Source: Methylobacterium jeotgali (GTDB lineage: Bacteria > Pseudomonadota > Alphaproteobacteria > Rhizobiales > Beijerinckiaceae). From it: DNA of 64,000 nucleotides. The position numbers were made by a program, and so were the translations under genes. The number at the start of each line of letters is the position of its first letter. The first letter of the stretch is position 1. Shown here piece after piece: positions 52,637 to 62,652 of this stretch. The notes under the pieces are model-generated. The model did not search any database. It was not told the origin of the DNA and saw only the letters and a list, made by a program, of their open reading frames with translations. The DNA lies in the NCBI RefSeq assembly GCF_022179345.1, contig NZ_BPQR01000056.1:53758-117757 (forward strand), given 5' to 3'.

Positions 52637-54829
52637 TCAGCCCGTCGGCACCGCGCCCGGAAGCCGGGCCTGCGTCCGGCGCGGCGCATCGAAGCCGAGA
52701 ACCTGGTCGGCATGGGCGATGGTGGCCGGGCGATGCGCCACGATGATCCGCGTCATGGCGAGACTCCGCAGAGCCTCGGCGATGGCGGCCTCGGTCGGCT
52801 CATCGAGATGGCTCGTGGCCTCGTCGAGGAACAGGATGTCCGGGCGGCGGTAGAGGGCGCGGGCGAGGATGACGCGCTGCTTCTGCCCGCCCGACAGGGT
52901 CGAGCCCATGTCGCCGACGAGCGTCTCGAAGCCCATCGGCGTGCGGCGGATGTCTTCGAGGATCGCCGCGCGTGCCGCGCATTCCTCGATCCAGGCCGGG
53001 TCCGGCCGCTCATCGAAACAGGAGATGTTCTCGGCGATGGAGCCGGCGAACAAGCCGTCGTTTTGCATGACGCCGGCGATGCGCGAGCGGTAGGCCGCGG
53101 CCCCGAGGCTGCGGATGTCGCGCCCGTCGACGAGCACCGCGCCCTCGCTCGGCGGGATCAGCCCCATCATGATCTTCATCATGGTAGTCTTGCCGCAGCC
53201 GGAGGGGCCGGTGATGGCAAAGCTGCTTCCGGCGGGCACGTCGAAGGACAGGCCGCGGAACACCCAGGGCTCGTCGTCGCCATAGCGGAGCGCGAGATCG
53301 CGCGCGCTCACCGCCCCGGCGCGGGACGCGGCCTGCCCACCATCGGTCGCCTCGGGAGCGGCCGGGGGCGGCGCCGGGGAGGGTCCGGCGGGCTGCTCCT
53401 CGGGCTCGGTGAGCACGATGTCCGAGAGCCGGTCGGTCTGCACGTTGAGCATGCGCAGCTTGAAGCCCGACTCGATCAGGCTGCCGATGCGGCCCGAGAA
53501 CTGGTCGCGGTAGGCGAGGAAGGCCACCAGCATGCCGAGGCTCATCGACTGGTCGATGACGGCGCGCGCGCCGAGCACGAGCAGGATCAGCCGGTCGGCG
53601 CCGAACAGGAGCTCGTTGGCGCGGCCGAACACGAGGTCGAGCCGCTGGAGGCGAAGGCGGGCGTTCAGCGCCACCACGAACTGGTTCAGCCAGGTGCCGC
53701 GCCGCCGCTCGCGCAGGCCCAGCAGCTTGACGCTCGCCATGCCGCGCACGGTCTCGATGAAGTGCGTCTGCTGGCGGGCCTCGGCGACGATCGATTCCTC
53801 GGTGCCCTCGCGGTAGGCGTTGTAGGCGAAGACCCGGAAGGCGGTGGTGATCAGCGTCGAGAGCACGACGACGAAGCCGAGCCAGCCGCCGTAGACGAAC
53901 AGCATCACCAGCATGCCGATCGACATCAGGCCGTCGAGCACCGCCTGGACGAGATCGGTGGTGAGCCCCTTCTGAATGGTCGAGAGCGAGCCGAAGCGGG
54001 AGATCACGTCGCCGACATACCGCTTCTCGAAATAGTCGAGGGGCAGCCGGGAGAGATGATCGAACAGGCTCGCCGACCACTGGTAGTTCAGCGCCGTGCC
54101 CGCGATCATGATCGCCCAGGTCCGCGCCACGGCGAGCACGAGCTGCACCAGGAGCAGCAGGCCGAGACCGATGGCGACGACGAGGAGCAGGTCGAGATCG
54201 CCGTTCACGACGACCTCGTCGATGACGATCTGCGCGGCGATCGGCATCAGGATCGCGACGAGCTCGATGCCGAGCGACAGCACTAGGATCTGCGCGAGCG
54301 CCGGGCGCATGCCGGCGAGGTTGCGGAACAGGTCGCGCAGCCGCAGGCCGGGGGTGGCCGCTTCCCGCACGAAGCCGCTCGCCGGGCTCGCCTCCAGGGC
54401 GACGCCGGTGAACTCGCGGGACGCCTCCGCGAAGGTGAGGACGCGCCGGCCGCGGGCGGGATCGTGCACGACGATGCCGCGGGCGCGGACCTCGGCCAGC
54501 ACGACGAAGTGGTTGAGCCCCCAGTGCAGGATGCAGGGCCGCTTGAGCCGGCCGAGATCCTTCAGCTCGATCCGCAGGGCGCGGGTGGCGAGCCCCATCG
54601 CTCCGGCGAGGTCGACGAGGTTGCGCAGCGTCATGCCCTTCAGGGACAGGGCGTGGCGGCGGCGGAGCGAGCCGAGATCGACGTGGCGGCCGTGGTAGCC
54701 CAGCACCATGGCGAGGCAGGCCATGCCGCACTCGGCCGCCTCCGCCTGGAGCACGACGGGAAGCCGCCGGCCGAAGCCGAACTGAAGCGTGCCGAGCAGG
54801 CCCGACAGGTCGAGGGAGGCGCGGGCCAC
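52637..54829 (-). CDS. C39-peptidase-containing ABC exporter for double-glycine-leader peptides
   Basis: A 730-residue bifunctional maturation and export protein of the LagD/CvaB type. The N-terminal C39 protease has Gln28, Cys34 (AAECGMACLAM), His107 (WGLNHFVVL) and Asp123 (VHDPARG), a complete active site. Six membrane segments follow (~165-440). The ATPase has Walker A ITGPSGCGKTT (about 535-545), signature LSGGQKQRV (about 645) and Walker B ILFLDEATSHLDEPTE. It should cleave leaders after GG and export the core peptides across the inner membrane. It is 2 bases downstream of the HlyD-type gene; two GG-leader peptide genes lie beyond on the other strand. Confidence 0.93.
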   Translation of the reverse strand: MARASLDLSGLLGTLQFGFGRRLPVVLQAEAAECGMACLAMVLGYHGRHVDLGSLRRRHALSLKGMTLRNLVDLAGAMGLATRALRIELKDLGRLKRPCILHWGLNHFVVLAEVRARGIVVHDPARGRRVLTFAEASREFTGVALEASPASGFVREAATPGLRLRDLFRNLAGMRPALAQILVLSLGIELVAILMPIAAQIVIDEVVVNGDLDLLLVVAIGLGLLLLVQLVLAVARTWAIMIAGTALNYQWSASLFDHLSRLPLDYFEKRYVGDVISRFGSLSTIQKGLTTDLVQAVLDGLMSIGMLVMLFVYGGWLGFVVVLSTLITTAFRVFAYNAYREGTEESIVAEARQQTHFIETVRGMASVKLLGLRERRRGTWLNQFVVALNARLRLQRLDLVFGRANELLFGADRLILLVLGARAVIDQSMSLGMLVAFLAYRDQFSGRIGSLIESGFKLRMLNVQTDRLSDIVLTEPEEQPAGPSPAPPPAAPEATDGGQAASRAGAVSARDLALRYGDDEPWVFRGLSFDVPAGSSFAITGPSGCGKTTMMKIMMGLIPPSEGAVLVDGRDIRSLGAAAYRSRIAGVMQNDGLFAGSIAENISCFDERPDPAWIEECAARAAILEDIRRTPMGFETLVGDMGSTLSGGQKQRVILARALYRRPDILFLDEATSHLDEPTEAAIAEALRSLAMTRIIVAHRPATIAHADQVLGFDAPRRTQARLPGAVPTG

Positions 54830-54831
54830 GC

Positions 54832-56106
54832 TCAGCTTCCGGTGACGAGATCGACGCTGCGCTTCACGCGGAAGAGCGGATCGAGGAGCCAGCGGTAGAG
54901 CGGGCGCTTCTCCAGAGCGATATCGGCCTCGACGCGCATCCCCGCCTCCAGGCGCCGCTTCTCGCCGTAGGCCATGACGCCGTCCTCCTCGGGACGCACG
55001 ACGATGCGGTAGATGCCGGCGCCAGCCTTGTCCTTGAGCCCGGAGGCGTCCGGCGCGTCGGCAGCGTCGACCGGCGCCCGCGTCACCTCGACCACCGTGC
55101 CCCGGTAGAGCCCGAAGCGCTGGAAGGGGAAGGCGGCGTAGCGCAGCATCACCGGAGCGCCGGTCTCGATGAAGCCGATCGAGGACGATTCGACGTAGAG
55201 ATTCGCCTGGAGCCGTCCCTCGCTCGGCAGGATCGTGAGGAGCGTCGCGCCCGCGGCCACGCTCTGCCCGGCCTGGGTGCGGATGGAGGTGAGGATGCCG
55301 CGCTCGGGCGCACGCACCTCGATGGCGCGGCGGGCCTCGCTCTCCGCCTTCTGTTGCTCGAGCTGGGCGGCGGTGCGGTCCATCTCCGCGAGGTCGCGGG
55401 CGAGCTTGTCGTCGAAGGCGGCGAGCTGGCCGCGCACGTCGCCGAGGCGGCCGTCAATCTGGAGCGCGCCCTGGCGGAACTGCGCGAGCTGCGAGCTCGC
55501 CTGCATGTAGAGGTAGTTCTGGCTCTGGAAATCGGCGGCGCGGGCGTAGCCGCTGGACACCGCCTTGGCGAGCTCGTCGGCGCGGGCCTTCAGGGGCGGA
55601 ACGAGCTTGTCCTGAAGCTCGATCTGCTCGCCGACCTGCTTGAGCTGCGCCGCGAGGTTGTCGCGCTGCTCCTCGAGCGAGCGCTTCTCGGTCTCGGCCA
55701 TCGCCGCGCGCAGCGCCCGCTGGCGCTCGACGCTCTCCTTCTGCCGGGCGAGCTCGTCGATGACGCGCTCCTGGGTCGGCCCTCGCGCCGAGACCGCATC
55801 GATGTCGATCGTGTAGAGGAGCTGGCCCGCCGCGACCCGGTCGCCCTCCTTGACGCCCGAGGCGCTGACGCGACCGGCCACCGGGCTCGCCACGGTGATG
55901 AGCCCGACATTGGGCGTCAGCGCGCCCTGCGCGTGGACGCGGCGGGTGTAGGTGCCGAGCACGGCATAGAGCACCAGCGCCACGGCGAGCACGCCGCAGA
56001 CGCCGGCCACGATCCGCACCGGCAGGGGCTGCACGACCTGCGCCTCGCCGAGCCACGCGTCGCGGCGGGCCTCGGCGACCTCGCGGCGAAAGAGTTGCGA
56101 CGTCAT
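54832..56106 (-). CDS. HlyD-family membrane fusion protein
   Basis: A 424-residue periplasmic adaptor that joins the ABC exporter to an outer-membrane channel of TolC type, not encoded here. A short cytoplasmic N-terminus precedes one membrane helix at about 32-50 (IVAGVCGVLAVALVLYAVLG). Then come the lipoyl half-motif (ITVASPVAGRVSASGVKEGD), a long coiled coil of about 95-280 rich in Glu, Gln and Lys, and the second half-motif (IEVRAPERGILTSIRTQAGQ). The C-terminus (AYGEKRRLEAGMRVEADIAL) is typical of bacteriocin-type adaptors (LagE/CvaA). It heads the operon with the C39 exporter. Confidence 0.92.
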   Translation of the reverse strand: MTSQLFRREVAEARRDAWLGEAQVVQPLPVRIVAGVCGVLAVALVLYAVLGTYTRRVHAQGALTPNVGLITVASPVAGRVSASGVKEGDRVAAGQLLYTIDIDAVSARGPTQERVIDELARQKESVERQRALRAAMAETEKRSLEEQRDNLAAQLKQVGEQIELQDKLVPPLKARADELAKAVSSGYARAADFQSQNYLYMQASSQLAQFRQGALQIDGRLGDVRGQLAAFDDKLARDLAEMDRTAAQLEQQKAESEARRAIEVRAPERGILTSIRTQAGQSVAAGATLLTILPSEGRLQANLYVESSSIGFIETGAPVMLRYAAFPFQRFGLYRGTVVEVTRAPVDAADAPDASGLKDKAGAGIYRIVVRPEEDGVMAYGEKRRLEAGMRVEADIALEKRPLYRWLLDPLFRVKRSVDLVTGS

Positions 56107-56620
56107 CGGAGCGCTTGTGCCAGCAGGCGGCCTGTCAGATCAAGACACGGCAAGGGTGTGGAAAGAACGGCCTCCCGAGAGGAGCCGGAAGAACGGCTTT
56201 TTTCTTCTGAAGAGATGCGAACGAGACGTATTCAGGTCCATCGACCAGGAACTTCTCCGTAATCTCGACATGAAAGAACACACCCCGAGACAGGTCAGTC
56301 TGCCCAGGTGCGACATCCTGTCCGAGATAGAGCTCCAAGCTTCGGGATCAACGAACCTTTCCGACGAAAGCCCCGGCCATGCCCGCAGCCGACGCGGCGA
56401 TCGTTTCCGGGTCGGTCGATGTGAAGGAAGACGTTGGCAAGGCGATGCTTTCGTCGGCCGTGGAAACGATCTTTTCCTGAAATCACGAAGACAATGAATT
56501 CAATCGGCGATTTGCACTTGGTCATCCCCGCTGTTTGACTTGGATTGTCCGTAAACGACCTCGTTTGCAGACGACGGAAGGTCCCCGCACCTCCGACAAC
56601 GACGGACAAGGAGACGATCC
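56107..56620. other. Gene-free divergent region between the exporter operon and the first peptide gene
   Basis: This 514-base stretch should hold promoters for the HlyD/C39-exporter operon and the first peptide gene. It is less GC-rich than its flanks. A frame starting TTG at 56338 (minus) and one on the plus strand (56117-56497) exist but lack recognisable products and good start sites. TTGACT at 56535-56540 could be a -35 element, but no good -10 follows, so I do not assign a promoter. Confidence 0.45.
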
Positions 56621-56851
56621 ATGCGCGATACCGACGATACCATCCGCGAGTTGAGCGCGGCCGAGCTCGACTGCGTCGGCGGCGGCCAGTCGGAGCTGTC
56701 CGTCAGCATCGGCGGCCTGAACGAGCTGATCGACACCGTGCATTCCATCCCGGCGGGCGCGGTCTCGAACGTGCGCGGCCTCGTCGAGAACCTCGCCGGC
56801 GGCCTGCTCGGCTCGGTCGGCGGCCTGCTCGGCGGGTTGAACGGGCGCTGA
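56621..56851 (+). CDS. Double-glycine-leader bacteriocin/microcin precursor, first peptide
   Basis: A 76-residue precursor. The leader (residues 1-22) contains TIRELSAAELDCVGGG. Placing Leu11 at -12, Glu15-Leu16 at -8/-7, Val19 at -4 and Gly21-Gly22 at -2/-1 gives a perfect GG-leader pattern, with cleavage after Gly22. The 54-residue core starts QSELSVSIGG, contains no Cys, and ends in a Gly/Leu-rich helix-like tail (LAGGLLGSVGGLLGGLNGR). Such GxxxG-rich tails suit membrane insertion or peptide pairing. A strong AAGGAG (56608-56613) precedes the ATG. The C39 exporter is encoded on the other strand. No immunity gene follows. Confidence 0.85.
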   Translation: MRDTDDTIRELSAAELDCVGGGQSELSVSIGGLNELIDTVHSIPAGAVSNVRGLVENLAGGLLGSVGGLLGGLNGR

Positions 56852-56855
56852 GCCC

Positions 56856-56888
56856 GGCAGGCCGGCGGGCTCGCACCGCCGGCCTGCC
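56856..56888 (+). terminator. Hairpin terminator after the first peptide gene
   Basis: Perfect 13-pair stem (GGCAGGCCGGCGG and its complement) with a 7-base loop, 4 bases after the stop. A smaller hairpin CTGCGG/CCGCAG (56892-56897 and 56905-56910) follows. No T-run. Confidence 0.65.
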
Positions 56889-57061
56889 CAACTGCGGCGT
56901 CCTGCCGCAGCAACCTCCGAAAATCATGGTTCTCAAAAGCTTTGCCGGGATGGGGGTTGAATGAGATCAACCTCCACAACCGCAGGCCGCCATGCGGCTA
57001 ACCGACCAGAAAAAAACTTTATCCTTCAGTTATCTATCCGCAATATTTCAGACAGTCATCA

Positions 57062-57080
57062 CATTTTGCAGCGCAAAATG
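57062..57080. promoter_or_regulatory. Perfect inverted repeat upstream of the second peptide gene
   Basis: CATTTTGC, three bases (AGC), GCAAAATG. The arms are fully complementary. It lies 152 bases before the ATG in an AT-rich stretch. It could be an operator for a dimeric regulator. Confidence 0.45.
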
Positions 57081-57231
57081 AATTCATATCGTCACATATA
57101 AGGCAACGTCCCGGGTTGATAGCCAGTCCGAACCGTGGTCACCTTGGCCTGTCGCCGCGTGATCCTTGCGCAGCGACGCATGGCTATACGGATGTTTTAT
57201 CCTATAGCCTCACATTCAAGGAGAATATTAC

Positions 57232-57459
57232 ATGCAGCAGAACGTCGATACGATCCGCGAGCTGAACGCCTCGGAACTCGACGAGGTCGGCGGCGGCCTC
57301 GGCGTGGGTCTCGGTGTCGGCCTCAACGTCGATGCCAGCCAGGAGCTCGGCGCCGTGTCCGGTGTGATCGATCAGGTCGGCGGTCTGGTGGGCGGCATCG
57401 TGGGCGGCCTGCTGGGCGCCCTGGGCGGCGTCACCGGCAGCGTGGGCGTCAACAAGTAG
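57232..57459 (+). CDS. Double-glycine-leader bacteriocin/microcin precursor, second peptide
   Basis: A 75-residue precursor with a leader almost identical to that of the first: TIRELNASELDEVGGG, with the same spacing of Leu11, Glu15-Leu16, Val19 and Gly20-22; cleavage is predicted after Gly22. The 53-residue core begins LGVGLGVGLNVD, has no Cys, and is dominated by Gly, Val and Leu with GxxxG-like repeats (GGLVGGIVGGLLGALGG). The core differs from the first peptide except in its Gly-rich tail, so a two-peptide bacteriocin is plausible. AAGGAG (57218-57223) precedes the ATG by 8 bases. The exporter operon is 3 kb away, divergent. Confidence 0.85.
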   Translation: MQQNVDTIRELNASELDEVGGGLGVGLGVGLNVDASQELGAVSGVIDQVGGLVGGIVGGLLGALGGVTGSVGVNK

Positions 57460-57506
57460 GTCAGCCCGCCCCTTAGCCGACCAAGGAACGGTCGGCCGAC
57501 GAATGC

Positions 57507-57540
57507 GAACGTCCCCGGCCGTCTCCGGCCGGGGACGTTC
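57507..57540. terminator. Bidirectional hairpin terminator after the second peptide gene
   Basis: Perfect 14-pair stem (GAACGTCCCCGGCC and its complement) with a 6-base loop, between the convergent peptide gene and CoA-transferase gene. Confidence 0.7.
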
Positions 57541-57600
57541 CGCAGGTGCGACACGGCCGGGAAAGAACCGGGACGATGCGCCCCGGCGCGATGCCGTCCG

Positions 57601-59574
57601 TCAGGCCGCGGAGGCGACCGGACGTCCCTTTCCGCGCTCCCGCTCGGCCGCGTCGAGGAAGGCGTGGGCCTCGTCCCGGCGCTCGAAGACGTGCGGAGCG
57701 ATGCCGCGACGGCTCAGGGCCTCCTGCATCTTCACGCGCAGGAAGGCGTTCGTCGTGTAGCGGGTCGTGGTCAGGTAATGGTGCGCGCAGAGATGCTCGA
57801 TCATCTCCGCGTAGTCGTCATAGAGGCTGTCGCTCATGCGGAAGCCGTCATGGTTGACGATCGAGTTCACCCGCCGGCCCGTCGCCTCGCAGGCCTCGAC
57901 CAGCACCTTGCGCAGATCCGCGATATCGCCCTTCGTGCGGGCGTGCCAGCCCTCGAGGTTGAGGAACAGGATGTTGCGGCCCTCGTCGTAGCTCACCCGC
58001 TCACAGAGGTTGAGGTTCAGGAGGTCCGAGAGCAGTTCCATCGGCTCATCGACGAAGATGCGCCGGTCCATGGTGATCGGGGCGTTGACGATCGGCTTGA
58101 AGTCCATGTGGGCGAGGATGTCGCGCTCGATGTCGATGCCCGGCGCCACCTCGATCAGCTCGAGCCCGGCGGCGGTGAGCTGGAAGACGCAACGCTCCGT
58201 CACGTAGAGCACCGGCTGCTCGCGCTCCTGCGCGTAGGCGCCCGAGAAGGTCACCTGCTCCACGGCCTGGATGAACTTGCGCGAGGCGCCTTCCTTCAGG
58301 ATGCGCAGGGCGCCGTCCTCGATGGCGACGCTGAGGCCGCCGACCGTGAAGGTGCCAGCGAAGACGACGCTTCGGGCGTTCTGGCTGATGTTGATGAAGC
58401 CGCCGCAGCCGTTGAGCCGGCCGCCGAAGGAGGAGGTGTTGACGTTGCCGTGCACGTCGCACTCGGCCATGCCGAGGCAGGTCATGTCGAGGCCGCCGCC
58501 GTCGTAGAAGTCGAACATCTGGTTCTGGTCGATGATGCAGTCGGCGTTCGTGGCCGAGCCGAAGCTCGAGCCCGAGGCCAGCACCCCGCCGACCGCGCCG
58601 GCCTCGGTGGTGAGCGTGATGTAGGGGGTCACGCCCTCCTCGTTGGCCACCGCCGAGATGCCCTCGGGCGCGCCGACGCCGAGGTTGACGACGCCGTTCG
58701 GCGGCAGCTCGAAGGCGGCGCGGCGGGCGATGATCTTGCGGGCGTCCAGCGGCATCTTGCGCATGCCCTTCACCGGCACGCGAATCTGCCCGGCGAGCGC
58801 GGGATCGTGCTGCACGCCGTAGTTCATGCGGTGGAGCTCGGGCTCGGCCACCACCACGCAGTCGACGAGGATGCCGGGGATGCGCACGTCCTTGGGCAGC
58901 AGGAAGCCGTCGTCGACGATGCGCTCGACCTGGGCGATGACGATGCCGCCGTTGTTGCGGGCGGCCATGGCCTGGGCGAGGCAGTCGAGGGTCAGGGCCT
59001 CCTTCTCCACGCTGATGTTGCCCGACGGGTCGGCGCTGGTGCCGCGGATGAAGGCCACGTCGATCTTGGTGGCCTTGTAGAACAGCCACTCCTCGCCCTC
59101 GACCTCGACGAGCTTGACGATGTCGTCCTCGGTGAGCGTGTTGACGCGTCCGCCGCCGTGGCGCGGGTCGACGTAGGTCTTGAGGCCGACCTTCGAGAAC
59201 AGCCCGGGCTGGCCCGCGGCGCAGGCCCGGTAGAGCTGCGAGATCACGCCCTGGGGCAGGTTGTAGCCGAGGATCTTGTTCTGGCGGGCGGCCTCGGCGA
59301 CCTTGGGCATCCGCCCGAAATTCGCGGCGATGACCCGGCGCAGCAGGCCCTCGTGGTGGAGGCGGCCGGTGCCGAGCCCTTTGCTGTCGCCGGCGCCCGC
59401 CGTCATGATCAGGGTCAGGTCGCGGGGCGCGCCCGTCTCCATGAAGCGGACCTCGAGGGCCGCGTGGAGCGCCTCGGGGATGCAGCTCTGCACGAAGCCC
59501 GTCGTCGTCACCACGTCGCCGTCGCGCACGAGCGCGAGAGCCTCCTCGGCGGAGATGACCTTGTTCTTCTTCAC
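57601..59574 (-). CDS. Acyl-CoA:acetate/3-ketoacid CoA-transferase with a C-terminal extension
   Basis: A 657-residue protein from a GTG start (VKKNKVISAEEAL). Residues 1-~515 form the two-half CoA-transferase of the propionate/YdiF type: GDVVTTTGFVQSCIPEALHA, GTSADPSGNISVEKEALTLD, PNGVVNLGVGAPEGISAVAN and PYITLTTEAGAVGG, whose Glu is the expected catalytic residue. It moves CoA between short-chain acids. A further ~140 residues (LFLNLEGWHARTKGDIADLR, VNSIVNHDGFRMSDSLYDDY) are extra compared with YdiF and may be a separate alpha/beta module. Monocistronic; the substrate is unknown. Confidence 0.88.
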   Translation of the reverse strand: MKKNKVISAEEALALVRDGDVVTTTGFVQSCIPEALHAALEVRFMETGAPRDLTLIMTAGAGDSKGLGTGRLHHEGLLRRVIAANFGRMPKVAEAARQNKILGYNLPQGVISQLYRACAAGQPGLFSKVGLKTYVDPRHGGGRVNTLTEDDIVKLVEVEGEEWLFYKATKIDVAFIRGTSADPSGNISVEKEALTLDCLAQAMAARNNGGIVIAQVERIVDDGFLLPKDVRIPGILVDCVVVAEPELHRMNYGVQHDPALAGQIRVPVKGMRKMPLDARKIIARRAAFELPPNGVVNLGVGAPEGISAVANEEGVTPYITLTTEAGAVGGVLASGSSFGSATNADCIIDQNQMFDFYDGGGLDMTCLGMAECDVHGNVNTSSFGGRLNGCGGFINISQNARSVVFAGTFTVGGLSVAIEDGALRILKEGASRKFIQAVEQVTFSGAYAQEREQPVLYVTERCVFQLTAAGLELIEVAPGIDIERDILAHMDFKPIVNAPITMDRRIFVDEPMELLSDLLNLNLCERVSYDEGRNILFLNLEGWHARTKGDIADLRKVLVEACEATGRRVNSIVNHDGFRMSDSLYDDYAEMIEHLCAHHYLTTTRYTTNAFLRVKMQEALSRRGIAPHVFERRDEAHAFLDAAERERGKGRPVASAA

Positions 59575-59860
59575 GGCGCGTCCCTCGGCTGGCCCGGCCG
59601 CTCGCCGAAGGGGAGACCGCGCATCAAAGCCGGGGAAGGCCCTGGGGTTACGCAGCACTGTCCGAACAGGGCGGCCGGAGCGGCAGGTCTCGCGGCGGGC
59701 GTCAGCCTACAGCGATGCTGCTCCGAGCGATGATCATAAGCATCGACCCGAACACGACAATCAAACTTTCTTGGACCATCCCGTCAATTAAACTAGAATC
59801 CCTTTGAAGCGAGGCTGTATTCAGCATTCTGCATGCCAGACGCCTTCGCTCGGACGGCGC

Positions 59861-61429
<1,569 letters not shown>

Positions 61430-61518
61430 TCATGGGCCAGGGGGCGCGCAAAGGCGGCGCGAACGCCTCGCGACGGGAAAAACCGGGGGCCGGCCATGCG
61501 TCCGGCGCGGGCGCCTCA

Positions 61519-62412
61519 TCAGGGCGCGGCAGCCGCCGCGGGGCCCTTGTCCGTCCAGTCCGGCGGCAGGCCGAGGCTGTCGCCGATGATGCCGTCGACG
61601 CCAGGCGCCCGGCCGAAGGCCTCGCAATCCGGATCGAGGGGCGCCTCGCCGAGCGTCGTGATGCGCACGCGGTCGTAGCTCGGGATGCCGATCGGCGCCT
61701 TGAACGGGTCGAGGCCGGTGACGAGGTAGGAGCCGAAATCCTGGCCGAACTCCCCGGCGAGGTCGTAGGCGTCGCTCGCCGGCGAGATCCGGGCCTGGTT
61801 GGTGAAGGAGTTCGCCGCGCCCGCCCAGACCATCGCTGCGCGCTGGCGGCGGCGGCCGTCGAGGGCCTCGCTCTCGACGGTGAGGCTGCCGAGCCCGATC
61901 GGCACCCGCGGGATCGGCACCTTTCCGATCGAATCCGCGAGCCCGAGGCCGACCTGGCCGGCGATGGAGATCGCCGCCGAGAGGCCGACCGTGGTGCCGG
62001 AGGCCGGCACGTTGGTGAGATCGACCCGCGTGACCGTCGAGCGGACGGTGAGGTCGGCCTTGCCGTGGGAGACGACGTCGTACTTGAGCGACAGCTCGTA
62101 GCAGAGCGCCCGGTCGGCGGCGTTGGCGACGAGCTTGCGCTCGGCGGCCGTCAGGCCGGGCCCCGAGACCGCCTCCGTGAAGGCGGTCGGCACGATGCGC
62201 ACCGTGCGCGCCGCGGCGACATACGGCCGGTCCATGAACAGGCGGGCGGCGGAGGCGACCTCGTCGCTGACGGAGAGGCTGCCCGTGGTGGAAAGGGTCG
62301 AACCGTCGGTCAGGATCGCCGATCCGCAGCCGGTGAGGGCGAGCGCCGTCGCGGCGAGGATCGCCGGCCGTACCGCGCGAACGAAGGGGGCCTTGAAGGA
62401 CCGCGGGTGCAT
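61519..62412 (-). CDS. DUF3313-like lipoprotein
   Basis: A 297-residue putative lipoprotein. The signal peptide (HPRSFKAPFVRAVRPAILAA, then TALALTGC) has a lipobox with Cys at residue 29. The mature region follows the DUF3313 pattern: VRIVPTAFTEAVSGPGLTAA, ALCYELSLKYDVVSHGKADL, VRSTVTRVDLTNVPASG, then beta strands such as GSLTVESEALDGRRRQRAAM. Function is unknown for the family. The start was set at the signal peptide. The gene is divergent from the MFS exporter at the window end, and its product probably sits in the inner leaflet of the outer membrane. Confidence 0.75.
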   Translation of the reverse strand: MHPRSFKAPFVRAVRPAILAATALALTGCGSAILTDGSTLSTTGSLSVSDEVASAARLFMDRPYVAAARTVRIVPTAFTEAVSGPGLTAAERKLVANAADRALCYELSLKYDVVSHGKADLTVRSTVTRVDLTNVPASGTTVGLSAAISIAGQVGLGLADSIGKVPIPRVPIGLGSLTVESEALDGRRRQRAAMVWAGAANSFTNQARISPASDAYDLAGEFGQDFGSYLVTGLDPFKAPIGIPSYDRVRITTLGEAPLDPDCEAFGRAPGVDGIIGDSLGLPPDWTDKGPAAAAAP

Positions 62413-62652
62413 TCTGCCTCGTCGGTTGCGGATGGGCGCCGCGGACGGCGCGCTCTTGGCCGGAAACGTAGCCGTCTGCGCCCGATCACGAAAGCTTGAG
62501 CGCTCCTCGCCGGCGCCGTCATGCGGCCCCTGTGTCCCGTCAGACACGAAAAGAGCGCCACGTCGGAGAGGCGGGTTTCATCCGGCCTCGATCGCGGAAG
62601 CTTGCGCGCCTTCCGCCGCAACCCGGGGCGTGCGAGAGGGTTTCGAGCTTCC

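Larger units (their letters stand above)
56852..57231. other. AT-rich intergenic region between the two peptide genes
   Basis: No gene is seen. After the terminator hairpin the sequence becomes AT-rich (about 56985-57115), exceptional for this window. It holds the inverted repeat described separately, TATAAG at 57097-57102 and TATAGC at 57203-57208, but no convincing -35/-10 pair at proper spacing. The last part carries the AAGGAG of the second peptide gene at 57218-57223. Confidence 0.5.

Noticed and set aside
56135..56338. A 67-codon minus frame in the exporter/peptide divergent region, considered as a third leader peptide or immunity protein
   Set aside because: It begins with TTG, has no GG motif, no membrane helix and no good ribosome-binding site.
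57121..57231. Sigma70 promoter for the second peptide gene using TTGCGC (57166) and TATACG (57185)
   Set aside because: Spacer is only 13 bases, too short; no better pair was found.
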